This document shows positions 1 to 5,358 of a DNA stretch of 5,358 bases, piece after piece. Source of the stretch: Burkholderiaceae bacterium (lineage in GTDB: Bacteria; Pseudomonadota; Gammaproteobacteria; Burkholderiales; Burkholderiaceae_C); contig JAOTTZ010000151.1 in the NCBI GenBank assembly GCA_029864165.1, positions 1 to 5,358 on the forward strand, written 5' to 3'. A model generated the notes under the pieces. The model was not told where the DNA came from. It saw nothing but the letters and a program-made list of their open reading frames with translations, and did not search any database. The position numbers and the translations under genes are program-made. Every line of letters starts with the position of its first letter. Position 1 is the stretch's first letter.

Positions 1-1374
1 TTGACCAGTAAAGTTTGTAAAGGGATCGCTATCGAGTTGCTTTACGCCCAGCGAAATGCGTTCGCGCTCGACATCGATAGCCAATACAACCGCTTCAACT
101 TCTTGTCCCTTCTTGTAATTGCGCACGGCCGCTTCACCCGGCTCGGTCCAAGACAGATCGGAGAGATGTACCAGGCCGTCGATGCCAGCAGCCAGTCCTA
201 TGAAGACCCCAAAGTCGGTGATCGATTTGACGGGCCCCTTGACCTTGTCGCCGCGTTGAACCGTCTCGGAGAACTCTTCCCAGGGGTTGGGTTTGCATTG
301 TTTCATCCCCAGGCTGATGCGTCGCTTGTCTTCATCAATCTCCAGCACCATCACCTCGACTTCATCACCGAGGGCGACGATGCGGCTTGGGGCGACGTTC
401 TTGTTGGTCCAGTCCATTTCCGAGACGTGGACCAGGCCCTCGATGCCTGGCTCAATTTCCACAAACGCGCCGTAATCGGCTATGTTTGTCACCTTGCCGA
501 ACATGCGCGTACCGGTGGGATAGCGGCGAGAGACACCATGCCAAGGATCGTCTCCCAATTGCTTGATGCCGAGCGAAACCCGGTTTTTCTCAGCATCGAA
601 CTTCAGCACCTTGGCTTGTAGCTCCTGGCCGACGGTGACCACCTCACTGGGGTGGCGAACACGGCGCCATGCCATGTCGGTAATATGTAGCAACCCATCG
701 ATACCGCCCAGGTCGACGAACGCCCCGTACTCGGTGATGTTCTTGACCACGCCGTTGACAATGGCACCTTCGCACAGCGTCTCCATGAGCTTGGCACGCT
801 CTTCCCCCATCGAAGCTTCGATAACGGCGCGGCGCGACAACACGACGTTGTTGCGCTTGCGATCGAGCTTGATGACCTTGTACTCCATGGTCTTGCCCTC
901 GTACGGGCTCATGTCTTTGACCGGCCGGGTGTCGAGCAAGGAGCCGGGTAAGAAGGCGCGGATCCCGTTGACCAACACGGTCAGGCCGCCCTTGACCTTG
1001 CCGTTGACGGTGCCGGTGACGAACTCACCAGACTCGAGCGAAGACTCAAGCGACATCCATGACGCCAACCGCTTGGCCTTGTCACGCGACAGGATGGTAT
1101 CTCCGTAGCCGTTTTCGATGGTATCTATGGCCACAGACACAAAGTCGCCGGGCTGGACTTCCAGATCTCCCTTGTCGTTCTTGAATTCTTCGATGGGTAC
1201 GTAAGCTTCGGACTTGAGTCCTGCATTGACCACCACGAAGTTGTAGTCAACGCGGATCACCTCGGCGGTGATCACCTCGCCGGCGCGCATTTCCTGGCGC
1301 TTCAGAGAATCTTCGAAAAGGGCGGCAAACGAATCAGGCCCTTGGTTTGCGTCGGCGGTGTGAAGTTGGGGCAT
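1..1374 (-). CDS. rpsA: 30S ribosomal protein S1, 3'-truncated by the window edge
   Basis: S1 binds the small ribosomal subunit and draws in mRNA, especially messages with structured or weak initiation regions. The 458 visible codons contain five S1 (OB-fold) repeats at about residues 32-98, 115-182, 203-272, 288-359 and 375-446. Repeats 3 to 5 are the most alike: each has a (Y/F)GxF strand (YGAFV 216-220, YGAFV 301-305, FGVFI 388-392), a GLxH strand (227-230, 313-316, 400-403) and an SLGxKQ ending (267-272, 354-359, 441-446). The first two repeats are more divergent, as is usual for the ribosome-binding part of S1. The frame is open to the edge, ending shortly after repeat 5, so a sixth repeat and the C-terminal tail (about 100 residues in E. 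coli) should lie outside. ATG 1374 gives [20 protein letters not shown], like other betaproteobacterial S1 proteins. The only upstream alternative is a TTG 15 nt earlier, behind an in-frame stop. The gene is 148 nt downstream of the cmk half. Confidence 0.95.
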   Translation of the reverse strand, partial: MPQLHTADANQGPDSFAALFEDSLKRQEMRAGEVITAEVIRVDYNFVVVNAGLKSEAYVPIEEFKNDKGDLEVQPGDFVSVAIDTIENGYGDTILSRDKAKRLASWMSLESSLESGEFVTGTVNGKVKGGLTVLVNGIRAFLPGSLLDTRPVKDMSPYEGKTMEYKVIKLDRKRNNVVLSRRAVIEASMGEERAKLMETLCEGAIVNGVVKNITEYGAFVDLGGIDGLLHITDMAWRRVRHPSEVVTVGQELQAKVLKFDAEKNRVSLGIKQLGDDPWHGVSRRYPTGTRMFGKVTNIADYGAFVEIEPGIEGLVHVSEMDWTNKNVAPSRIVALGDEVEVMVLEIDEDKRRISLGMKQCKPNPWEEFSETVQRGDKVKGPVKSITDFGVFIGLAAGIDGLVHLSDLSWTEPGEAAVRNYKKGQEVEAVVLAIDVERERISLGVKQLDSDPFTNFTGQ

Positions 1375-1389
1375 AGTGCTTGTGTCCAA

Positions 1390-1407
1390 TGCAGCTCAGA
1401 CGCTGCA
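1390..1407 (-). other. Hairpin just upstream of the rpsA start
   Basis: On the minus strand TGCAGC, a six-base loop GTCTGA, and GCTGCA form a perfect six-pair stem. It ends 15 nt before the rpsA ATG, so a folded stem would sit at the edge of the ribosome footprint. No T-run follows, so it is not an intrinsic terminator. A regulatory role in rpsA translation is inferred. Confidence 0.45.
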
Positions 1408-1434
1408 GGTTAAAGGTTTAAAAATCGACGCCCG

Positions 1435-1454
1435 CATAAGCCTTTCGGCGCATG
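1435..1454 (-). other. Imperfect hairpin with a GAAA loop in the rpsA leader
   Basis: On the minus strand CATGCGCC, a GAAA tetraloop and GGCTTATG can pair as three G-C pairs, one C-U mismatch, a G-U wobble and three outer pairs. GAAA is a stable GNRA-type loop. An A/T-rich segment separates it from the hairpin next to the start codon. No T-run follows, so termination is unlikely. Confidence 0.4.
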
Positions 1455-1522
1455 AGGATCAGGCGGCGGCCATTTTCGCGCTCAATTTACAGGCGCTGTA
1501 TTTTCTCCATCCCGGACCGAAC

Positions 1523-3553
1523 TTAATCGAATGGCCGGTGCGATTGCCACAATTGCAATACCCGTTCCACCGAAGGCTCGATGGTTAGGTTGGAGTTGTC
1601 GAGCAAGACAGCGTCTTGTGCTGGCCTTAAAGGCGCAACGGCGCGCTGCTGATCGTGCGCGTCGCGCACCTCAAGATCTGCGTGCACAGCCTCGATGCTA
1701 GCGGAAATACCCTTGGAAATCAATTGGTTATGCCGCCGTCGGGCCCGCTCTGCGCTACCCGCGGTGAGAAAGACTTTCAGTTCGGCGTCTGGAAAGACTA
1801 CAGTGCCCATGTCGCGCCCATCGGCCACCAACCCCGGTAGGCGTCGAAACGACAATTGCAACTGGTGCAGCGCATTGCGTACCTCGGGGTAAGCTGAAAT
1901 CCGCGACGCCAGTGTTCCAGTGTTTTCGAGCCGCAACGCGTCGCTGACGTTGCGGCCGTTCAGTATTGGACTTCCCCGGTGAAACTCTAAGGCAAGCCCG
2001 GCTGCCAGTGACGCCAGTGCGTTGACATCGTCCGGCGCCGTATTGCTCTGCAGCGCGCGCAAAGCGGTAGCGCGGTACAAGGCCCCTGAATCGAGGTGGT
2101 GATAGCCCAGCGCTTGCGCCAGCGATGCCGCCAAAGAGCCTTTGCCGGATGCAGTGGGCCCGTCGATGGCAATAACAGGAATGTTGGACGGCTCGGTCTG
2201 GGCAACGTGGAACAGGGTCTCGAAATAGTCTGGAAAGGTCTTGCCAACACAACGTGGATCCATGATGCGCACAGGCACCGCCGGTTGCGCACCGGCCAGT
2301 TCGTTGAAAGCGGCGAGCGATAAGCACATCGCCATGCGATGGTCGTCGTAGGTGCGGACAACTGCGCAACGCCAGTGGGTTGGTGGGGTGATTTCGATAA
2401 AGTCGTTTCCATCGGAAACGGTTGCGCCTAGTCGGCGCAGCTCTGATGCCATAGCAGCGATGCGGTCGGTTTCTTTGACACGCCAACTGGCGATGTTGGT
2501 CAGGCGCGTGGTGCCCTGTGCGAACAGCGCCATGACGGCCAGCGTCATGGCCGCGTCGGGGATATGGTTGCAGTCGAGGGTGATGGCACGCAGCGGCCAT
2601 CCCGCGCCAGGCGCCCCCCGCCGTACTTCCAACCAACCTGGGCCGCTCGCGACTTGGGCGCCCATGGCCCGTGCCGCTTCAAAAAATCGAATATCGCCCT
2701 GGATCGAGTCACTGCCGACGCCCTCGATGCGTAAACACCGGCCCTCACTGGCTGCGATCGCACCGAGGGCAATGAAGTACGAAGCCGACGATGCGTCGCC
2801 TTCTACGCGCAGTTCGCCCGGTGAGCGGTAGACGCTGCCCGGTGCAATGGTGAAGCGGCGCCAACCGTCACGCTGGACGGTCACGCCAAAGCGCGCCAGC
2901 AGGTTCAGCGTGATCTCGACATAAGGTTTGGAGATCAGGTCTGCCTCGACCTCCACAACGCTGGGAGTCGCATGTGTGACGAGCGGCAGCGCAAGCAGCA
3001 GCGCCGAAAGAAACTGGCTCGATACATCTCCCCTCACCCGCATAGGCGCACTGGTGTTGAGTTGACCCTGCTGAGCGCCGCGCACCCGCAACGGCGGGTA
3101 CCCCGCTTGACCCAGCTCGTCGATGTGGCACCCCAACTGGCGCAGCGCCTGCACCAAGTCACCGATCGGGCGCTCGTGCATGCGCGGTACGCCGCTCAGT
3201 TCAAACTCGCCGCCTTGGGTGGCGGCCATGACCGCCAGCGCAGCGGTCAAAGGGCGCATGGCGGTGCCCGCGTTGCCGAGAAACAAAGTGGCGCTTCGCG
3301 TCGCCAATCGACCACCCAGGCCGGTGATGCGCGTGGCCTGCGCGCTTTGCTCAACGCCGCAACCCAAGTCGCGCAATGCATCGAGCATCACCTGGGTGTC
3401 GTCGGAGTCGAGCAAATCGCGAACAATCGTCGTACCCTTACACAAGCCAGCGAGCAAGAGCACACGGTTGGAGATGCTCTTCGAGCCCGGCAAGCGTACC
3501 GTTCCGTCGGCGTGGGTCAGCGGCGGCAGATCGAGAAAGCGCGTGGTGTACAT
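1523..3553 (-). CDS. aroA-cmk: Fused 3-phosphoshikimate 1-carboxyvinyltransferase (EPSP synthase) and cytidylate kinase
   Basis: One uninterrupted frame of 676 residues encodes two enzymes. Residues 1 to about 450 are EPSP synthase, which joins shikimate 3-phosphate and phosphoenolpyruvate on the way to chorismate. Its motifs are [10 protein letters not shown] (21-30, Lys25), [10 protein letters not shown] (92-101), SSQFLSALL (178-186), [10 protein letters not shown] (251-260), IPDAAMT (331-337, catalytic Asp333), KETDR (360-364, Glu361), DDHRMAM (403-409) and KTFPDYF (438-444). These fit a class I, Escherichia coli-like enzyme. Residues from about 458 to 676 are cytidylate kinase, which makes CDP and dCDP from CMP and dCMP. 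They show a P-loop GPTASGKGS (465-473), DSGALYR (488-494), [18 protein letters not shown] (573-590) and [13 protein letters not shown] (630-642), where Arg630, Asp634 and Arg637 match E. coli Arg181, Asp185 and Arg188. Both halves look complete, joined by a linker of about 10 residues. ATG 3553 is the only usable start, since an in-frame TGA lies 24 nt upstream. No clear Shine-Dalgarno sequence precedes it. Such fusions are known in Comamonadaceae. Confidence 0.95.
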   Translation of the reverse strand: MYTTRFLDLPPLTHADGTVRLPGSKSISNRVLLLAGLCKGTTIVRDLLDSDDTQVMLDALRDLGCGVEQSAQATRITGLGGRLATRSATLFLGNAGTAMRPLTAALAVMAATQGGEFELSGVPRMHERPIGDLVQALRQLGCHIDELGQAGYPPLRVRGAQQGQLNTSAPMRVRGDVSSQFLSALLLALPLVTHATPSVVEVEADLISKPYVEITLNLLARFGVTVQRDGWRRFTIAPGSVYRSPGELRVEGDASSASYFIALGAIAASEGRCLRIEGVGSDSIQGDIRFFEAARAMGAQVASGPGWLEVRRGAPGAGWPLRAITLDCNHIPDAAMTLAVMALFAQGTTRLTNIASWRVKETDRIAAMASELRRLGATVSDGNDFIEITPPTHWRCAVVRTYDDHRMAMCLSLAAFNELAGAQPAVPVRIMDPRCVGKTFPDYFETLFHVAQTEPSNIPVIAIDGPTASGKGSLAASLAQALGYHHLDSGALYRATALRALQSNTAPDDVNALASLAAGLALEFHRGSPILNGRNVSDALRLENTGTLASRISAYPEVRNALHQLQLSFRRLPGLVADGRDMGTVVFPDAELKVFLTAGSAERARRRHNQLISKGISASIEAVHADLEVRDAHDQQRAVAPLRPAQDAVLLDNSNLTIEPSVERVLQLWQSHRPFD

Positions 3554-3648
3554 GAAAACGGCGCAAGGACATGCTCACGCGTGCCACGGCATGGCTTGCG
3601 CGTTGCTTCCTTACCAAAGCGGCGAGATGGGGCGGGGTACAAACTTAA

Positions 3649-3677
3649 TTTAAATGCGATGTACCAAGCGGCGGCAA
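3649..3677 (-). promoter_or_regulatory. Possible weak sigma-70 promoter in front of aroA-cmk
   Basis: In the 141-nt gap between tyrA and aroA-cmk, the minus strand has TTGCCG (3677-3672), a 17-nt spacer, then TTTAAA (3654-3649). Each hexamer matches four of six consensus positions. The -10 region sits in the only clearly A/T-rich patch of the gap. Transcription would start near 3642, leaving a leader of about 90 nt before ATG 3553. The gap is far wider than the pheA-tyrA spacing, which would fit an internal promoter, but the match is weak and could be chance. Confidence 0.25.
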
Positions 3678-3687
3678 GCGGTCGACT

Positions 3688-3702
3688 GAGCTTTCTAAGC
3701 TC
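3688..3702 (-). other. Small inverted repeat spanning the tyrA stop codon
   Basis: On the minus strand GAGCTT, loop AGA and AAGCTC form a perfect six-pair stem that includes the TAG stop of tyrA. The following bases contain no T-run, so this is not a standard intrinsic terminator. It could slow 3' to 5' decay of the upstream message, or mean nothing. Confidence 0.3.
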
Positions 3703-4603
3703 TCGGCAGTTTGGACTCTTCGCGCTCCGATCCTGGTTTGTTCGAATTCATGTGCCAATTGGCACGTGCGCTTGCAGCCACCCGAATCAAATTGCCAAGC
3801 GCCTCGACATTGCCGCTTTTGATGACTTGCTCCATTGCGTCGAGCGTGTGGCGGAATCGCTGCGACTGACGAAGAACTTCTTCGCGATTGGACATCAGGA
3901 TGTCGCGCCACACTACCGGATCGCCGGCCGCGATGCGTGTGAAGTCACGAAACCCAGGGCCGGCCAGCGACAGGTAATCGTCGCCGGCAGGTTGATTGGC
4001 TACCGAAGTGAAACAGGCAAACGCCAACAAGTGTGGCAGGTGGCTGACCGCGGCAAAGGCCGCGTCGTGGTCATGTGGTGTCATCTTCAGCACCTGAGCG
4101 CCGACGGCGGACCAGGCTTCGGTAGCTTTTTGAACCAGCTCGGGCAAGGTCTGCGGCAGTGGCGTGAGAATGATTCGGCTGCCCTGATAGAGGCGGGCAT
4201 CGGCGTTGATGGCACCCGCGAGTTCTCTGCCTGCAACAGGGTGTGCAGGAACGAAAGACACGACGCGCTCCTTGAGCACACGGCGTGCTGCGTCAACGAC
4301 ATCGCGCTTGGTGGAGCAGACGTCCATGAACAGCACTTCTGGCGTTACCAGTTGCCGTATTGCTTTGAAGATCTCTTCGATCGCGCCCACCGGCACGGCG
4401 ATCAGCACGATATCTGAGCCGGCCACCGCTTGCAGCGCCGACTCGGCTGCCACGTCGATCACGCCCAGCTTCTTTGCCGTGTCCGTTGTCGAAGGGGACT
4501 TGCTGTAGCCGACCACGCGCGCGACCAAGCCGGCATGCTTGAGCGCCAACGCGAAAGAGCTGCCCATCAAACCACAGCCAATGATTCCCAACTGGTTGAA
4601 CAT
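3695..4603 (-). CDS. tyrA: Prephenate dehydrogenase
   Basis: This enzyme oxidatively decarboxylates prephenate to 4-hydroxyphenylpyruvate, the precursor of tyrosine, in the cytoplasm. The protein has 302 residues, usual for a single-function TyrA, with no chorismate mutase domain. An N-terminal Rossmann fold opens with GCGLMG (9-14). DVCSTKRDVV (94-103), HPVAGRE (121-127), VSHLPH (186-191) and GPGFRDFTRIA (215-225) follow. By analogy with Aquifex TyrA, Ser97, His121, His188 and Arg223 would be the active-site residues. The loop after the second beta strand reads GYSKSPST and lacks the Asp typical of NAD+ enzymes. The ATG at 4603 was chosen over an upstream ATG at 4681 because the glycine loop begins right after it and the extra 26 residues, which overlap pheA, look unlike the family. 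The ribosome-binding site is weak (GAAG just overlapping the pheA stop), which suggests translational coupling to pheA. Residues 284-302 form a short hydrophilic tail. No ACT domain is present. Confidence 0.94.
   Translation of the reverse strand: MFNQLGIIGCGLMGSSFALALKHAGLVARVVGYSKSPSTTDTAKKLGVIDVAAESALQAVAGSDIVLIAVPVGAIEEIFKAIRQLVTPEVLFMDVCSTKRDVVDAARRVLKERVVSFVPAHPVAGRELAGAINADARLYQGSRIILTPLPQTLPELVQKATEAWSAVGAQVLKMTPHDHDAAFAAVSHLPHLLAFACFTSVANQPAGDDYLSLAGPGFRDFTRIAAGDPVVWRDILMSNREEVLRQSQRFRHTLDAMEQVIKSGNVEALGNLIRVAASARANWHMNSNKPGSEREESKLPRA
3752..3765. repeat. Perfect 14-bp palindrome inside the 3' end of tyrA
   Basis: GTGCCAATTGGCAC is a perfect palindrome. One mismatched pair further out, the symmetry extends by two more pairs to 3749-3768. 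It lies in codons 281-285 of tyrA (Arg-Ala-Asn-Trp-His), about 200 bp upstream of aroA-cmk. A dimeric DNA-binding protein could use such a site, but about 0.3 perfect 14-bp palindromes are expected by chance in a window this long. Confidence 0.3.
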
Positions 4604-4616
4604 GATGTGCTTTGCT

Positions 4617-5358
4617 TCAGTGAACGTCGATGGGGTAGGAACCGAGTACTTTAAAGAAGGCACAGGTCGAGCGTAGCTCATTCAACGCTGCGGCGACGTT
4701 GGGGTGATCGGGGTGGCCCTGAAGGTCGACGTAAAAGTAGTACTCCCATTGGCCGGAGCGAAACGGGCGCGACTCGAAACGAGTCATCGATACGCCATGC
4801 ACCTTTAGCGGGACCAGCATGTCGTGCACCGCGCCGGGCTGGTTGGCTACTGACACCACCAAGCTGGTGCAATCGTGCCCGCAAGCGTTCGGCTGCGGGT
4901 GGCGATCTGGGTGAGCAACGATGGCAAAACGCGTGCGGTTGTTTGGGTCGTCCTGGATGGCCGGCGCCACGATATGCAATCCGTACTCGCCGGCCGCGCG
5001 TTCGCTGGCAATACCGGCCACGCTCGGGTCCAGGCCAGCCAGCCTGGCGCCTTCGGCGTTGCTGGAGACGGGACGTCGCTCGACATGGGGCAGATGGTTG
5101 TTAAGCCAGCCGTGGCATTGGGCTAGCGCTTGCGAGTGTGCGCAAACCGCTGCGATACCGTCCAGCGAAGCCTGCTTGCGCAGCAGGTTCAGACGCACAT
5201 GCAGACTGGTCTCGCCGATGATGAATAACGGGGTGGTAATGAATAGGTCGAGCGAGCGCGACACCATGCCTTCGGTCGAGTTCTCCACCGGGATGACACC
5301 AAAGTCTGCCGCGCCGGCAGTGGTTGCACGAAACACCTCGTCGATACTCACGCACGAC
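4617..5358 (-). CDS. pheA: Chorismate mutase/prephenate dehydratase (P-protein), 5'-truncated by the window edge
   Basis: This cytoplasmic enzyme converts prephenate to phenylpyruvate for phenylalanine synthesis. The visible 246 residues hold most of the dehydratase domain and all of the ACT domain. In fragment numbering, PVENSTEG lies at 23-30, the AHSQALAQC segment at 73-81, SNAEGARLA at 99-107, and NNRTRF at 139-144; the last contains the catalytic Thr-Arg-Phe motif at 142-144. The ACT domain covers about 164-240, with NQPGAVHDML at 172-181 and ESRP at 195-198. ESRP is the phenylalanine-binding motif of the family, so feedback inhibition by phenylalanine is likely. A GTG at 5351 is internal, because the frame stays open to the edge and already matches the family there. 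Full P-proteins have about 360 residues, so roughly 110 are missing, including the N-terminal AroQ chorismate mutase domain. That domain is inferred from the family, not seen. The TGA stop is 13 nt before tyrA, so the two are probably co-transcribed. Confidence 0.95.
   Translation of the reverse strand, partial: SCVSIDEVFRATTAGAADFGVIPVENSTEGMVSRSLDLFITTPLFIIGETSLHVRLNLLRKQASLDGIAAVCAHSQALAQCHGWLNNHLPHVERRPVSSNAEGARLAGLDPSVAGIASERAAGEYGLHIVAPAIQDDPNNRTRFAIVAHPDRHPQPNACGHDCTSLVVSVANQPGAVHDMLVPLKVHGVSMTRFESRPFRSGQWEYYFYVDLQGHPDHPNVAAALNELRSTCAFFKVLGSYPIDVH

Larger units (their letters stand above)
1375..1522 (-). promoter_or_regulatory. rpsA leader with two hairpins and an A/T-rich spacer
   Basis: This 148-nt gap separates the aroA-cmk stop from the rpsA start. 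Read on the minus strand, it has a hairpin at 1454-1435, an A/T-rich single-stranded stretch around 1430-1408, a second hairpin at 1407-1390, and then a short run into the ATG. No strong Shine-Dalgarno sequence is present: the best match is a GGA ending 10 nt before the ATG. In E. coli and related bacteria the rpsA initiation region is known to be a series of hairpins split by A/U-rich linkers, lacking a strong Shine-Dalgarno sequence and repressed by S1 itself. The layout here resembles that, so autogenous control is a reasonable inference, not something the sequence proves. I saw no convincing sigma-70 promoter in the gap and no intrinsic terminator. Confidence 0.4.

Noticed and set aside
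1..621. A 206-codon plus-strand frame running in from the left edge.
   Set aside because: It lies codon for codon opposite rpsA, whose S1 repeats are unmistakable. It resembles no family I know.
1252..1281. A short direct repeat near the start of rpsA, where GAGGTGATC occurs twice and encodes GEVITAEVI.
   Set aside because: The same amino acids are normal for betaproteobacterial S1 at the first strand of repeat 1, so this is coding constraint and not a repeat element.
1755..2636. A 293-codon minus-strand frame inside aroA-cmk, in another phase.
   Set aside because: The aroA-cmk frame carries every EPSP synthase and cytidylate kinase motif through this region, and the alternative translation has none.
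3759..3775. A sigma-54-like promoter on the plus strand, with TTGGCACG followed by TTGC.
   Set aside because: The GG and GC pairs are 11 nt apart instead of the required 10. It lies inside tyrA and points away from every gene in the window.
2972..4417. A 481-codon open frame on the plus strand, antisense to aroA-cmk and tyrA.
   Set aside because: It overlaps two genes with complete family motifs and crosses their intergenic gap. Its translation is rich in Arg, His and Gln with no recognisable motif, as expected for the shadow of GC-rich coding DNA.
4604..4681. A longer TyrA start at ATG 4681, adding 26 residues.
   Set aside because: The extra residues overlap the pheA coding sequence out of frame, do not resemble TyrA, and would put the Rossmann glycine loop unusually far from the N-terminus.

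Overview
The window is a stretch of ordinary bacterial core chromosome, most like a betaproteobacterium of the order Burkholderiales and probably family Comamonadaceae or a close relative. Three things point there: the gene order pheA-tyrA-aroA-cmk-rpsA, the fusion of aroA and cmk into one reading frame, and the TyrA opening (MFNQLGIIGCGLMG, then VVGYSKSPSTT), which resembles Comamonadaceae TyrA as I remember it. The DNA is moderately GC-rich. I could not run a database search, so the assignment rests on recalled family sequences.

All four genes lie on the minus strand and are read from the right edge to the left. From right to left they are: the 3' two thirds of pheA (4617-5358, start outside the window); tyrA (3695-4603), beginning 13 nt after the pheA stop; a 141-nt gap with a possible weak promoter; a 676-codon aroA-cmk fusion (1523-3553); a 148-nt leader with two hairpins and no strong Shine-Dalgarno sequence; and rpsA (1-1374, 458 codons), which runs off the left edge just before its last S1 repeat. 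No stretch longer than 300 bases lacks a gene.

The first three genes join aromatic amino acid synthesis to nucleotide metabolism. The AroA half makes 5-enolpyruvylshikimate-3-phosphate, the precursor of chorismate. PheA and TyrA act on the two branches after chorismate, towards phenylalanine and tyrosine. The Cmk half phosphorylates CMP and dCMP. RpsA is ribosomal protein S1, whose gene follows cmk in many proteobacteria. All frames are intact and all catalytic motifs I looked for are present.

I found no mobile element, tRNA, rRNA, CRISPR array, phage gene or defence gene, and nothing that looks like an undescribed system. The points most worth a second look are the aroA-cmk fusion, the structured rpsA leader, and the TyrA coenzyme-binding loop, which lacks the acidic residue typical of NAD+ enzymes.
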